Below, one piece after another: positions 34,819 to 43,638 of a stretch of DNA of 44,605 nt. The stretch is from positions 1 to 44,605 of the forward strand of contig WGMQ01000008.1 of assembly GCA_016125005.1 (NCBI GenBank), in the 5' to 3' direction. The notes under the pieces are model-generated. The model searched no databases. It was not told where the DNA came from and saw only the letters and a program-made list of their open reading frames with translations. A program made the position numbers and the translations under genes. The number at the start of each line of letters is the position of its first letter. The stretch's first letter is position 1. The stretch comes from a bacterium (GTDB lineage Bacteria > Sumerlaeota > Sumerlaeia > SLMS01).

Positions 34819-34869
34819 GTCTATACACGAAGGGCCGCCGGTTTCCCGGCGGCCCTTCCTTGTCTATAC
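34819..34869. terminator. Two-way hairpin terminator bracketed by direct repeats of GTCTATAC
   Basis: A 13-bp perfect stem (34829-34841 with 34846-34858, TTTC loop, arms GAAGGGCCGCCGG) lies between the ends of two convergent genes, the radical SAM gene and the large secreted-protein gene. Identical octamers GTCTATAC (34819-34826 and 34862-34869) sit 2 nt before and 3 nt after the stem in the same orientation. The hairpin can work on both strands although neither side has a long T run. Confidence 0.75.
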
Positions 34870-34885
34870 GGGATGAAGCGGTCCG

Positions 34886-36757
34886 TTACTTCTTGCCTTC
34901 CATGTTCCACTCGAGGACCAGGGCGCTTTCCTTGCGGTGGAGGGTCTGGCGCACGGTGCCGAGGTAGTGCGTGAAGACTTCGCCGGAGGGAAGGGCTTCT
35001 GCGAACTCGGCGCCTTCGCCCGACATGCCACCCGCGGCGTCGAGCACCTTCTTCAGCTCGTCCACTGTGACGCCCCAAGCGGCGCCTGACATGTAGGAGT
35101 AGGCGAGCAGGCCGGTGCGGTCGAGCTGGGCCACAGCCTTCATGAACTCGGCGGTTTCACCGAGCTTGCCCGGCTGCTTTCCTTCCAGCGTCCGTGTCAT
35201 GTCCGAGAGAGCCAGGTCGGACTGGGCGATCACGAAGCCGTCCTTGGTAAACGCGAAGGTCGGCGAGGGACCTTCTGCGCTGCGCAGTGCCTCCGCCATG
35301 CGGACCTCCAGGCGGTCGCCGCTGTCGGTCAGCTCGATCGAGGTGCCGTAGTTCGGATCCTTGCTGAGGTTCGTCAGCAGCGTGCGCACCGCGTTGAACG
35401 TGATGTCGCCATTCGCGTAGCTGATGAAGACCGGGCTGTTATTGCGCTGGAGGCCCGCCAGCGGGTTTTCCGGATCGGGAGTGGGAGCCGCCGGGTCGGG
35501 GAGCATGTTGTAGCTGAAGTGCGTCCCCTGGATGTTCTTGAGGATGCCATTGAGCGGATCGACGCCATACTGGGACTGTACGCTGATGATCGGCAACTGG
35601 GCATAGGCGCTGGAGCCGGGGCTGAAGGTCTCGGCGGCCGCCAGGGCCGCATCCCAAAGGCGGGCGAAGTCGAAGTAGAAGACACCGGCGCTTGGGGCAT
35701 CCGAGGGCACGGTGTTCAGGCGGTCGATGGAGACCGAGTTCGCGGCGAAGAGCGCATCCATGATGCCGTGCGTGCCGGTCGGCAACGTGGCGGTCACGTT
35801 CAGCTTCAGGTCGGCGCCGTCAAAGGAGAGCTTTCCGTAGAGGCTCTGCACGTCGAGCGCGCCAACGGTGGCCAGCTTCCCCTTCAGGTCCTCGACTTCG
35901 CCGTTGTCGGCTTCCTCGATGAGGAGTTCGAGTCCCTTCTGGGCGTTGAGGAAGAGTCCGACGCTGTTCTTGTCAGGGGTCAGCCCACCCGCGGTTGCCG
36001 CATCGCTGCGCGTCGAGAGCGAGTCCGTGTTGGCGCCGGTCACCAGGGCGACCTGACGGCTGATCGTCTCGCTGTCGGTCACCGAGCTCATGTAGAGGAA
36101 CCGGCCCCCGACGATGGCGTAGTTGATCGTCGTGGACTGGGGCTCCTCGGCGGCTTCCTCCGTTGTGGAGTCCATGGACTGGTCCTCTTCGTTGAGGCCC
36201 AGCGGATCGGCCTGAGGAGTCTCGCTCGCCTCGTCTTCCTTGGCGTCCATGAGACCCTTGATCTGGTAGACCGTGGTGTCGCCCACGCTGATTGTGCTCT
36301 TGGTGACCTCAGTCAGTTCCTTGCCGATTTCCGGGGTCAGGCGATCGAACCAGGCCTTTCCTTCGTCGTCCAGTTCGGCGACGATGGAGATGAAGGGCTC
36401 CTCAGAGTCGGTCGGATTGAAGGCCATGTAGAAGGCCGCGCCGCCCTTGATGGCCTTCAGGGCCTCTTCAACACGGCCGATTTCCTCTTCGGTCATCTCG
36501 GCCTTCTGTTCCTCGATGGCTTCTTCGATCATCGAAACGATCTTGGCGGAAGCCGGGTCGGCGAGAAGCTGGCCAAAGGCGCTGGCCTTGCCGGCGGCCT
36601 GCACAGATGCGAGGTCCGGTGCCCACAGGGCGAAGGCGCTGTCGGACGGGATGAAGCGGGCCATGTCGGCCTCGGCGCGCACGATGGACGGGGCGAGGAA
36701 GGCTGCCGCGAAGAGGGCACCTGCGAGAATCCGGCGGGATGACTTCGAGCGAATCAT
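34886..36757 (-). CDS. Large secreted protein of unknown function (DUF3352-like)
   Basis: The 623-residue product has a signal peptide (ILAGALFAAAFLAPSIVRA) and then a long, mixed alpha/beta chain beginning ARFIPSDSAFALWAPDLASVQAAGKASAF. That opening is the style of DUF3352-type proteins found in Planctomycetes-like genomes. There is an acidic low-complexity stretch at about residues 180-215. No enzyme motif is seen. AAAGGAG stands 9 nt before the ATG. It lies 157 nt downstream of the M20 amidohydrolase gene on the same strand, so it may have its own promoter. Confidence 0.7.
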   Translation of the reverse strand: MIRSKSSRRILAGALFAAAFLAPSIVRAEADMARFIPSDSAFALWAPDLASVQAAGKASAFGQLLADPASAKIVSMIEEAIEEQKAEMTEEEIGRVEEALKAIKGGAAFYMAFNPTDSEEPFISIVAELDDEGKAWFDRLTPEIGKELTEVTKSTISVGDTTVYQIKGLMDAKEDEASETPQADPLGLNEEDQSMDSTTEEAAEEPQSTTINYAIVGGRFLYMSSVTDSETISRQVALVTGANTDSLSTRSDAATAGGLTPDKNSVGLFLNAQKGLELLIEEADNGEVEDLKGKLATVGALDVQSLYGKLSFDGADLKLNVTATLPTGTHGIMDALFAANSVSIDRLNTVPSDAPSAGVFYFDFARLWDAALAAAETFSPGSSAYAQLPIISVQSQYGVDPLNGILKNIQGTHFSYNMLPDPAAPTPDPENPLAGLQRNNSPVFISYANGDITFNAVRTLLTNLSKDPNYGTSIELTDSGDRLEVRMAEALRSAEGPSPTFAFTKDGFVIAQSDLALSDMTRTLEGKQPGKLGETAEFMKAVAQLDRTGLLAYSYMSGAAWGVTVDELKKVLDAAGGMSGEGAEFAEALPSGEVFTHYLGTVRQTLHRKESALVLEWNMEGKK

Positions 36758-36914
36758 GGGGTTCTGCTCCTTTGATTGGTCCAGCCGCGTTCGGGCTGGT
36801 CTTGCTGGGGCCGTTGGCTCGGGCCCTGCCTGCGACTTCGATGATCCTACCGGCGAGCGGGCGAATCATTCACTAAATGGGACGGAGCAGACGGCCTCCG
36901 GTTGGAAAAAAAGA

Positions 36915-38129
36915 TCACCGCGTTGTGGAAAGGTACTGCGGCGCCACGAACGGCATGGAAGCCAGAAGGGCGCTTCCTTTCCAGAAGACTTTGTCGTCTG
37001 GAAGAAAGTTTGGATGATGCAAAGGATAGAAAGTCTCGCCGTTGGGAAGGACGCCGAGGAAGAGGAACGCGCTCGGCTTGGCGATGCCGAAATAGGCGAA
37101 ATCTTCCGCGCCCATCGACTTCTCGATGGGTCGGCAAACGGTCTCGCCAAAGAGGCCCGTGAGGGCCTGGCGGGCTGCCTCGATGGCCTGCTCGTCGTTC
37201 ACCACGGGCGGGTAGCTGTGGATGGCAGAGACCTCCGCCACGCAGCCATAGGCCTTCGCCGTGTCGCGGACGATTTCCTCGATCATGCGCTCCATCTCGG
37301 GGATGCGGTCCATGTTGAAGGAACGGAAGGTGCCGCCGAAGGAGACCTCGTTGGGGATCACGTTGCTGGCCGTGCCGGCGTGGATCATGGTCACGGAGAC
37401 CACCGCGGGTTCCTGCGGTGGGATGCGGCGGGCCACGATGTTCTGGAGGTTCAGGATGCATGCGGCGGCGGCGGGAACCGGATCGATGGTCTCGTGCGGA
37501 GCGGCACCGTGTCCGCCACGTCCGCGGATCACCGCCTTGATGGTGCCGACGCACGCCATCGCCTCGCCGGCGCGAACGCCGAAATAACCGGACTCGACAC
37601 GCGGCGACACGTGGATGCCGAAGCACCCAAGCACGTCGTCGGTCAGCCCCGCCTTGACGAAGTCTTGGGCGCCGCCCGGCTCCACTTCCTCGGCGTGCTG
37701 GAAGACGAAGCGGACGGAGACCGGGAGCTTGTCGCGCAGGTCCTTGAGGATGCCCGCGGCACCAAGCAGCATCGACGTGTGCACGTCGTGTCCGCAAAGA
37801 TGACCGACGCCCGGGTTCTGGGACTTGAAGGGGACGTTGTTCTCTTCCTGGATCGGAAGCGCATCCATGTCGGCGCGCAGGAGGACAAACTTGTCGGGAT
37901 TCGCGGGGGCCACCAGATCAACGTGGAACCCGTGACGTCCCGGGATGGCGGCCGCTGGCGAGTAGCCGAGCTTCTCCAACTCCGCCCGCACGAACGCGGC
38001 GGTCTTCTCCTCGGCAAAGGACAGCTCCGGGTTCCGGTGCAGGTGCTGGCGCTTTTCGTTGATCCAGGGATCAAGGGCCTGGGCGCGCTCTGCGATCGAT
38101 TTTAGGATGTCATTCGGTGCAGCAGTCAT
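36915..38129 (-). CDS. M20 family metallo-amidohydrolase
   Basis: The 404-residue protein matches the M20D amidohydrolase group (IAA-amino acid hydrolase / N-acetyl-diaminopimelate deacetylase): HLHRNPELSFAEEKTAAFV near the start, LRADMDALPIQEE, the metal-binding GHLCGHDVHTSMLLGAA, FQHAEEVEPGGAQ, the dimerisation-domain motif GRGGHGAAPHETIDP, and the C-terminal SMGAEDFAYF. It should hydrolyse an N-acyl amino acid using two metal ions in the cytoplasm. The natural substrate is not readable. It starts 48 nt after the NAD kinase-like gene on the same strand. Confidence 0.92.
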   Translation of the reverse strand: MTAAPNDILKSIAERAQALDPWINEKRQHLHRNPELSFAEEKTAAFVRAELEKLGYSPAAAIPGRHGFHVDLVAPANPDKFVLLRADMDALPIQEENNVPFKSQNPGVGHLCGHDVHTSMLLGAAGILKDLRDKLPVSVRFVFQHAEEVEPGGAQDFVKAGLTDDVLGCFGIHVSPRVESGYFGVRAGEAMACVGTIKAVIRGRGGHGAAPHETIDPVPAAAACILNLQNIVARRIPPQEPAVVSVTMIHAGTASNVIPNEVSFGGTFRSFNMDRIPEMERMIEEIVRDTAKAYGCVAEVSAIHSYPPVVNDEQAIEAARQALTGLFGETVCRPIEKSMGAEDFAYFGIAKPSAFLFLGVLPNGETFYPLHHPNFLPDDKVFWKGSALLASMPFVAPQYLSTTR

Positions 38130-38177
38130 GGGCCGAGCCTATTAGCAGGGAATCTGGAGGAGAGGGTGGCAGTGCAG

Positions 38178-38969
38178 TTAGACGTGGCGGAATCCCGCAG
38201 GAACCCCCGTCGCCGACTGGATGCAGTCGCGACAGGTGAGCGTGTCGATTTCCCAGATCTCCGCCGCACTGGTTCCCATGCGAATGGTGATCAGGTCACC
38301 GGCATCGACGGGGATGGGATCCAGATGGTTGTCCGCCACGAGGACTCCGGGACCGCGCGTCACATGAACCTCCACCACCGAGCGGTCGCTGAGCACCAGA
38401 TGGTTCACCGCCTCCGTCGAATTATTGAAGGCCAATCCCATGCCGACGCGAAAGACCGACTTGGTAATGCTGCGATAGTAGGCTGAGGAACCGAATGGTG
38501 TAGCCACCACGATGCCGTCGCCAACGATCTCCTCGGCGTAGGTTTGCTCGTCGATGCGAATGCGATAGCGCACCCCGCTGGTTACCTTGGTGTTGTGGAA
38601 GACCACGTCGTTGATCCCCTGAATGCACTCGCCGCGGACGTGGGCCGTCAGGCGGGGGAGCAACGTGACCGCGGGGATACCCACGGCTGCCCGACGAAGC
38701 ACCATCTCGTCGCCGTGGCGACTACACTTGGCAAACTCGCCATTCCGGCGGATGATCAGCTTGGGAGTGTTCGGAAATTCCCGGTCGGCGCCGAGCAGTG
38801 AGCCATCTCCGCCATAGACCAGGACGAAGCGGGCCTTGGTGGGATCGTCGGTGACGGCCAACCCCACCGATTCCAGCACGGGCAGGAGGGTCTCCGCACC
38901 GGCACCAGTCAGGATCACCTGCTGGCGCCGGGCGGAATGTGCTCTTTCCGAGTGGGCAGAACCGCTCAT
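38178..38969 (-). CDS. nadK: NAD kinase-like protein
   Basis: The 263-residue protein has the ATP-NAD kinase hallmarks: the GGDG motif (LVYGGDGSLLGA), the FNDVV-like IQGINDVVFHN, GDGIVVATPFGSSAYY (a conserved substrate-binding loop), and LSDRSVVEVHV with a final beta domain. NAD kinases make NADP from NAD and ATP or polyphosphate. The segment between GGDG and IND is short and basic (LIIRRNGEFAKC), unlike the usual GxLGFL loop, so the exact activity could differ. It lies 59 nt downstream of the small membrane protein gene. Confidence 0.85.
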   Translation of the reverse strand: MSGSAHSERAHSARRQQVILTGAGAETLLPVLESVGLAVTDDPTKARFVLVYGGDGSLLGADREFPNTPKLIIRRNGEFAKCSRHGDEMVLRRAAVGIPAVTLLPRLTAHVRGECIQGINDVVFHNTKVTSGVRYRIRIDEQTYAEEIVGDGIVVATPFGSSAYYRSITKSVFRVGMGLAFNNSTEAVNHLVLSDRSVVEVHVTRGPGVLVADNHLDPIPVDAGDLITIRMGTSAAEIWEIDTLTCRDCIQSATGVPAGFRHV

Positions 38970-39028
38970 CAGTGCCGTCCCGTTGCCTTCCCTTTAGTCT
39001 TGGATGCCGCGCCGGGTGGCACGAGTCC

Positions 39029-39187
39029 TCAGAACCACTTGGTGACGATCAGCCAGGCCGTGAAGATGATGGCCGCAGCGATCCCAGCCATGAGAGCAGT
39101 CCCCATGTTGGCGGTTGCTGCGTCGGCGCGCTGTTGCAGGTTCGTGTCCTTCGGGTCGTTGGCGTGCAGGTCGTTGCTGGCACTCAT
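39029..39187 (-). CDS. 52-residue membrane protein coupled to RNase E/G
   Basis: ATG at 39187 overlaps the RNase E/G stop as ATGA and a 52-residue frame follows to a TGA at 39029. The product has a polar N-terminus (SASNDLHANDPKDTNLQQRA) and one C-terminal hydrophobic helix (MAGIAAAIIFTAWLIVTKW). The tight coupling, clean helix and codon use support a real gene although it is short. A role in bringing the RNase to the membrane is possible but only inferred. Confidence 0.6.
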   Translation of the reverse strand: MSASNDLHANDPKDTNLQQRADAATANMGTALMAGIAAAIIFTAWLIVTKWF

Positions 39188-42111
39188 GATTCATTTCCTT
39201 CCTTCGCCTTCTTGGCGGCGGGCTTGCGATTGCTGGACTTTGCCTGTGTCTTGGCCTTGGGGGCCTTCGCGGCCGGGGCTTTCACCGCTTCCGGCTTGGG
39301 AGCGGCAACGGGCTTTGCCGCGGGCTTGCTGGCCTTCTTGGCCGGCGCCTTGGGCTTGGCGGTCTCTTTCGCGACCGGGGCCGGAGCAGCCGCGGGCGCC
39401 TCAGGCTTTGCCTGCGGCTTGGGCTTGCGACGACGCTCGTCGGGCTTGGCCTGCTTGTCCGCAACAACGGGGGCCTCGACAACCTTCCTGGATCCGGATC
39501 GGTTCCCCGAGCGGCGAGGCTTCGAGGGAGCTGCGGGCTTGGGGACTTCGGCCGGTTCCGGCGTGGCGGAGACGACTTCCTGGATTTCCTCGGCCTCTTC
39601 ATCCTGACCGGGAATGGGAAGGACGTGCTCCGTTTCCTCACCGGGAACGCGAACAACGCGGCGACGTTCCTTGCGGCTTGCGGCACGGGCTGCACCGGCA
39701 CGAGCGGCTTCGGCAGCGGCTTGCGCCAACGCCTCCGGATCCGCCTTGAGCTGCTCCACCGACTTGTCCAGTTCCTCCAAAACGCCGCCCAACAGCTCGG
39801 CGAGCGGGTCCTTGGCAGCGGGGGCCAGCTTCAGCTTCGGCATTTCCTTCGGCTTGGGCTGTTCGACGGGGGCCGGTGCCTTGGGTCCGGATGTAGCGGC
39901 GGCCTCGGCCTGCTGGCGTTCTTCCTGGCGACGGCGGCGATTGCGCCCACCGCGACGTCCACGGCGCGTCTTGCGACGTGCATCGCCTTCAGCGCCCTCC
40001 GAGGGTTGGGCACCGCCCACCATTGGAATCTCTTCAGAATCGTCGTCCTCTTCCTCCCCATCCATTGCGGGCAGGACGGCCGGGGGAAGCGGTTCGGCGG
40101 GTGTGAGGGCAGCCTTGCCCGGCGGCACTGCATCGCCTGCGGCGGCCTGCTGCGCCTCAAGGGCCAGACGGCGACGGCGACGCTCGCGCCGTTCGGCGCT
40201 GGATTCGCGACGACGGCGGCGCTTCTTGCCATCCACATCGCCCGCTCCCGGCAATTCCTCCGTCGGGTCAACCTCCGCTATTTCGCCCAGCACATCCGCG
40301 AAGGGAATCAGCCCCTTCAGCTCCTCAACATCGTCCGCGAAAAGCTCGGTCTGCTCCGTGCTGTCGGCGGGGAGATCGCCCAGGACCTCGGAGGTGCCTG
40401 TCTCGACATCTTCAAACTCTGCGTGGGCCTCTGTGGTGGCGCCCCCGCGCAAGTCTTCCAAGTCGGCATCCTCGTAGCGTTCCGCATCGCGACGACGCGC
40501 CAGGTCCGTTGCATCGATCATGCGCGCGGCAATCCGCGGAGCCGCATTCAGCGGCTTCTTCAGCGTGGTGACCGTGAAGTCATCCATGTGGAAGTCCGGG
40601 TCGGCCCGGTACGCCAGCTCGATGTTGTACTGACGCTTGATCTGCTCGATGAAGACACGATAGCGCCGCGTCATGACGTCGATGAAGTGCGGGTGCGCGC
40701 AGATGGCGAATGCCGCCGCCAAAGGGTCCGACTTCAGGTTGCCCAGGATCTGGTACTTGAGGCGGCGGAAGACCTCGTCTGCGGAGAGGACAAAGCCGGT
40801 GCCCTTGCAGTAGGGGCACTCGTCAAAGACCGTGTTCTGGAGGCTCATGCGCTGGCGCTTGCGCGTCAGCACGCAGAGGCCGAAATCGCCGATCTTGCTG
40901 ACGGCCGTGCGGGCGCGGTCGTGCTTCAGGAATCGCTTGAGTTCTTCGGACACCTTTTCCTGGTGCGAGCGCGAAAGCATGTCGATGAAGTCGACCACGA
41001 TGATGCCGCCGATGTCGCGGACGCGGATCTGCTCGGCCACTGCCTCGCAGGCCTCCAGGTTTGTCCGAAGGCTCGTCTTCTCCTGATCCTTCTTACCGGT
41101 GAAGCGGCCCGTGTTCACGTCGATGGCCGTGAGGGCCTCATTCTCGTCAATGATGAGGTAGCCACCGCTCTTCAGCCAGACTTTCCGGACCGTGGCCTTC
41201 TCGATCATCTTATCCACGCCGTAGTAGGCGAAGATGTTCTCGTAGGTGCCGTCGAAGACCTTGATGCGATTGGCCAGGTGCGGCATCAGGTCCTGCAACT
41301 GGCGGCGGACCTCCAGCGCGTCCTCGCGCTTGTCGCAGACGATTTCCTCGAAATCAGCGGGGAAGGCATCGCGGATCAGTCGCGAGAGCAGGTTATGGTC
41401 GTTGTGGACGATCCCCGGTCCCTTGATCTCCTTGTAGCGCAGCAGGATGTTGTCCCAAGTACGCTCGAGGTTTTCCGCGTCCTTGATGATGGCTTCCTCC
41501 GGCTGGTCGGAGCCGGCGGTGCGGATGATGAAGGAATGATCGTCATCGCGGATCGAGGAGAGGAGCTTCTTGAGACGGTGGCGGTCCTGCCCTTGGGCGA
41601 TCTTGCGCGAGACACCGCCTTCCTGGCTGGGGAAGGGGAGGAGCACCAAATAGCGACCGGCCAGCGACAGGTTGGTGGTGACGCGGGGAGCCTTGCCGCC
41701 GATCTCGTCCTTCACCACCTGGATCACCAGTTCGTCGCCGCGCTTGACGGGCGAATCCGCCTGCGGGGCGCGCGGATCCTGACGAGGGCGCCGTCCCTTG
41801 CGTTCGATGCGACCGGCGACCGGCTCGACCGAGGCGGCCTTCAGGGCGGCACGCTGGTCCGCCGCGCCGAGCACCAAGCTTTCCGGGCGGATGTCCATGA
41901 AGTGCAGGAACATGTTCCGCTCCAGGCCCACATCGATGAAGGCGGCCTGAAGGCCCGGCACCACGTCTTGGACGCGGCCCCGGTAGATGTTGTTCACGAT
42001 GGTTTGATCGTCGGACTTCTCGATGTGGAGTTCGACGAGCTCCTGATTGTCGAGGAACGCGACGCGAACCTCGTTCTCCTCTCTGTTAATGAGGATACGA
42101 TTGATGGGCAT
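39184..42111 (-). CDS. rng: Ribonuclease E/G family endoribonuclease with a long basic tail
   Basis: The 975-residue protein has the RNase E/G core in its first 500 or so residues: the opening INRILINREENEVRVAFLDN, an S1 domain (IYRGRVQDVVPGLQAAFIDVGLERN), the DNase I-like catalytic segments TAIDVNTGRFTG and GGIIVVDFIDM with metal-binding Asp, and the zinc-link CPYCKGTG. The S1 region is followed by a basic Pro-rich insert (about 85-120). The last 400 or so residues are low complexity: Arg-rich clusters, acidic patches and an Ala/Lys/Pro-rich histone-like end. Such tails bind RNA and partners in degradosomes. It may be rne rather than rng. Confidence 0.93.
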   Translation of the reverse strand: MPINRILINREENEVRVAFLDNQELVELHIEKSDDQTIVNNIYRGRVQDVVPGLQAAFIDVGLERNMFLHFMDIRPESLVLGAADQRAALKAASVEPVAGRIERKGRRPRQDPRAPQADSPVKRGDELVIQVVKDEIGGKAPRVTTNLSLAGRYLVLLPFPSQEGGVSRKIAQGQDRHRLKKLLSSIRDDDHSFIIRTAGSDQPEEAIIKDAENLERTWDNILLRYKEIKGPGIVHNDHNLLSRLIRDAFPADFEEIVCDKREDALEVRRQLQDLMPHLANRIKVFDGTYENIFAYYGVDKMIEKATVRKVWLKSGGYLIIDENEALTAIDVNTGRFTGKKDQEKTSLRTNLEACEAVAEQIRVRDIGGIIVVDFIDMLSRSHQEKVSEELKRFLKHDRARTAVSKIGDFGLCVLTRKRQRMSLQNTVFDECPYCKGTGFVLSADEVFRRLKYQILGNLKSDPLAAAFAICAHPHFIDVMTRRYRVFIEQIKRQYNIELAYRADPDFHMDDFTVTTLKKPLNAAPRIAARMIDATDLARRRDAERYEDADLEDLRGGATTEAHAEFEDVETGTSEVLGDLPADSTEQTELFADDVEELKGLIPFADVLGEIAEVDPTEELPGAGDVDGKKRRRRRESSAERRERRRRRLALEAQQAAAGDAVPPGKAALTPAEPLPPAVLPAMDGEEEDDDSEEIPMVGGAQPSEGAEGDARRKTRRGRRGGRNRRRRQEERQQAEAAATSGPKAPAPVEQPKPKEMPKLKLAPAAKDPLAELLGGVLEELDKSVEQLKADPEALAQAAAEAARAGAARAASRKERRRVVRVPGEETEHVLPIPGQDEEAEEIQEVVSATPEPAEVPKPAAPSKPRRSGNRSGSRKVVEAPVVADKQAKPDERRRKPKPQAKPEAPAAAPAPVAKETAKPKAPAKKASKPAAKPVAAPKPEAVKAPAAKAPKAKTQAKSSNRKPAAKKAKEGNES

Positions 42112-42496
42112 GAGCTGATGGGATTCCTTTGGACGATCCTAGCGACAACCGATCCGAGGCGCGTCTTGAAGTCCCCTCACCATTGGGAGGGGGCGCTGCC
42201 GGGCGGAAGGTCGCTGGCGTCATCAATTTCGGCATTCAAATCCGGCCGCACGCCTGATCGGGTGCGGGCTTGATCGGGTTACACAATCTTTTGAAAGCGA
42301 GCGATGAACCCCTGAGTTGAGTCCCCCACCTGCTTCCATGACCCCGATCAACCTCGCGCTGGCGACGAGTCGCAAGCGGGAAAAGGTAATCCTGTCACGT
42401 TGTGTGGAAAGGTTTTACAACCCTCCCCTCGATCTCTACCCGTCCCGCCTTGTTGTTCCCCTTGCCACATCGTTCGCCTCCCTCTCCGGTCAGGGC
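42112..42496. other. Divergent spacer between RNase E/G and the Rpn-like gene
   Basis: No gene is seen; a frame open upstream of 42497 has no family features. The spacer must hold the divergent promoters. It contains a 9-bp direct repeat TGATCGGGT (42255-42263 and 42271-42279, 16-bp period), followed by an AT-rich ACACAATCTTTTGAAAG. No confident -35/-10 pair could be assigned. Confidence 0.4.
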
Positions 42497-43507
42497 ATGG
42501 ATAAGGACTTCCTCCAGAACCCCCACGACCGGATGTTTCGCGAGCTGTTCACCCGCCTCGATTCGGCGGCGGGGTTTCTGCGCGAGGTAATTCCCCGCGC
42601 CGTCTCCGAGCGCTGCTCGTGGGAGGAACTCCAGATCGTGCCCGGAACCTGGGTGGACGAGGAGTTCAACGAGTTCGAGAGCGACCTGCTGTACCGCGTG
42701 CCCATGCAGGGAGGCGAACTCGGGCTCTATGTGCTTCTCGAACACCAGAGCACGCCCGATCGCTGGATGCCCCTGCGGCTGCTGATTTACATGACGCGCA
42801 TCTGGCAGGAGATGCGCAAGCAGGGCACCACCGACGGCTGGTTGGCGCCCGTCATGCCGATCGTGGTTTACCAAGGCGCACGGCGCTGGGAAGTACCCAC
42901 TTCGCTTGGCGAGTTGTTCGCGCTATCCGACGAGGCACGGGAGGGACTGGCCCCCTTCCTCCCGGCGTTCGAATACGCGCTCTTCGACCTTTCGCACACC
43001 ACCGCGATCCCCGGCGGAATCGAAACCCGCGTGGTGCTGGACATCATGCGCGCCGTGATGCAGGGGCGGGAAGCCTATCTGAAAGCACTTGAAGGGGCGA
43101 GCGGCCCCATGCAAGAAATGCTCAACGAGGAGCGGACGGCGCTCCTGATCGAGAAACTGCTGCGGTATGCGCTCCTGGTTGACAGCAAGGCATCGCGGCT
43201 CGACGTGAAGATGATCCTCGAAACCAGCCCGGGAGCACTGAAGGAGAAGACCATGAGCATCGCGGAAGAACTGATCCAAGAAGGGCTGGAAAAAGGAATC
43301 CAGCAGGGCATTGAGGAAGGCATGGAGCGCGGTCTCTGCGCGGGGCTGCGCCGCAGCATCTGCCGTCTGGCGCGGATTCGCTTCGGCGATGATCGCCAGA
43401 TTGCGGGAGCGCTGGAGAAGATCAGCGACCCCATGCGCTTGGAAGACTTGCATGCTCTCGCCGCCACAGCAAGAACGCTCGACGAATTGGTCGCTGCCCT
43501 GCGGTAA
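42497..43507 (+). CDS. Rpn/YhgA-like PD-(D/E)XK nuclease
   Basis: The 336-residue protein begins NPHDRMFRELFTRLDSAAGFL, the usual start of the YhgA/Rpn (transposase_31, PD-(D/E)XK) family. The nuclease core has an Asp in FESDLLYRV and the ExQ pair in YVLLEHQST, followed by MPLRLLIYMTRIWQ and PIVVYQGARRW. The C-terminus has Glu/Gly-rich heptads (EEGLEKGIQQGIEEGMERGL), typical of the family. Relatives promote RecA-independent recombination or act in anti-phage defence. ATG 42497 is preferred over an upstream start at 42317 because it fits the family N-terminus. No transposon ends are seen. Confidence 0.88.
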   Translation: MDKDFLQNPHDRMFRELFTRLDSAAGFLREVIPRAVSERCSWEELQIVPGTWVDEEFNEFESDLLYRVPMQGGELGLYVLLEHQSTPDRWMPLRLLIYMTRIWQEMRKQGTTDGWLAPVMPIVVYQGARRWEVPTSLGELFALSDEAREGLAPFLPAFEYALFDLSHTTAIPGGIETRVVLDIMRAVMQGREAYLKALEGASGPMQEMLNEERTALLIEKLLRYALLVDSKASRLDVKMILETSPGALKEKTMSIAEELIQEGLEKGIQQGIEEGMERGLCAGLRRSICRLARIRFGDDRQIAGALEKISDPMRLEDLHALAATARTLDELVAALR

Positions 43508-43638
43508 CCTCCTCGTGTTTCCCCCGACGGAATGCTTCCGTGAACGGCGGGCACGCCGCCACCAGATGCAGATGCGGCTTGCGACTCTGTGAGAATCGCA
43601 GCAGAGGTACAGGCAGGTTCTTCGGGGGAGACAAGATA

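Noticed and set aside
39625..42273. 882-codon open frame antisense to RNase E/G
   Set aside because: It mirrors the codon pattern of a G+C-rich gene; its translation is rich in His, Leu and Val with no family features, whereas the opposite strand is an unmistakable RNase E/G.
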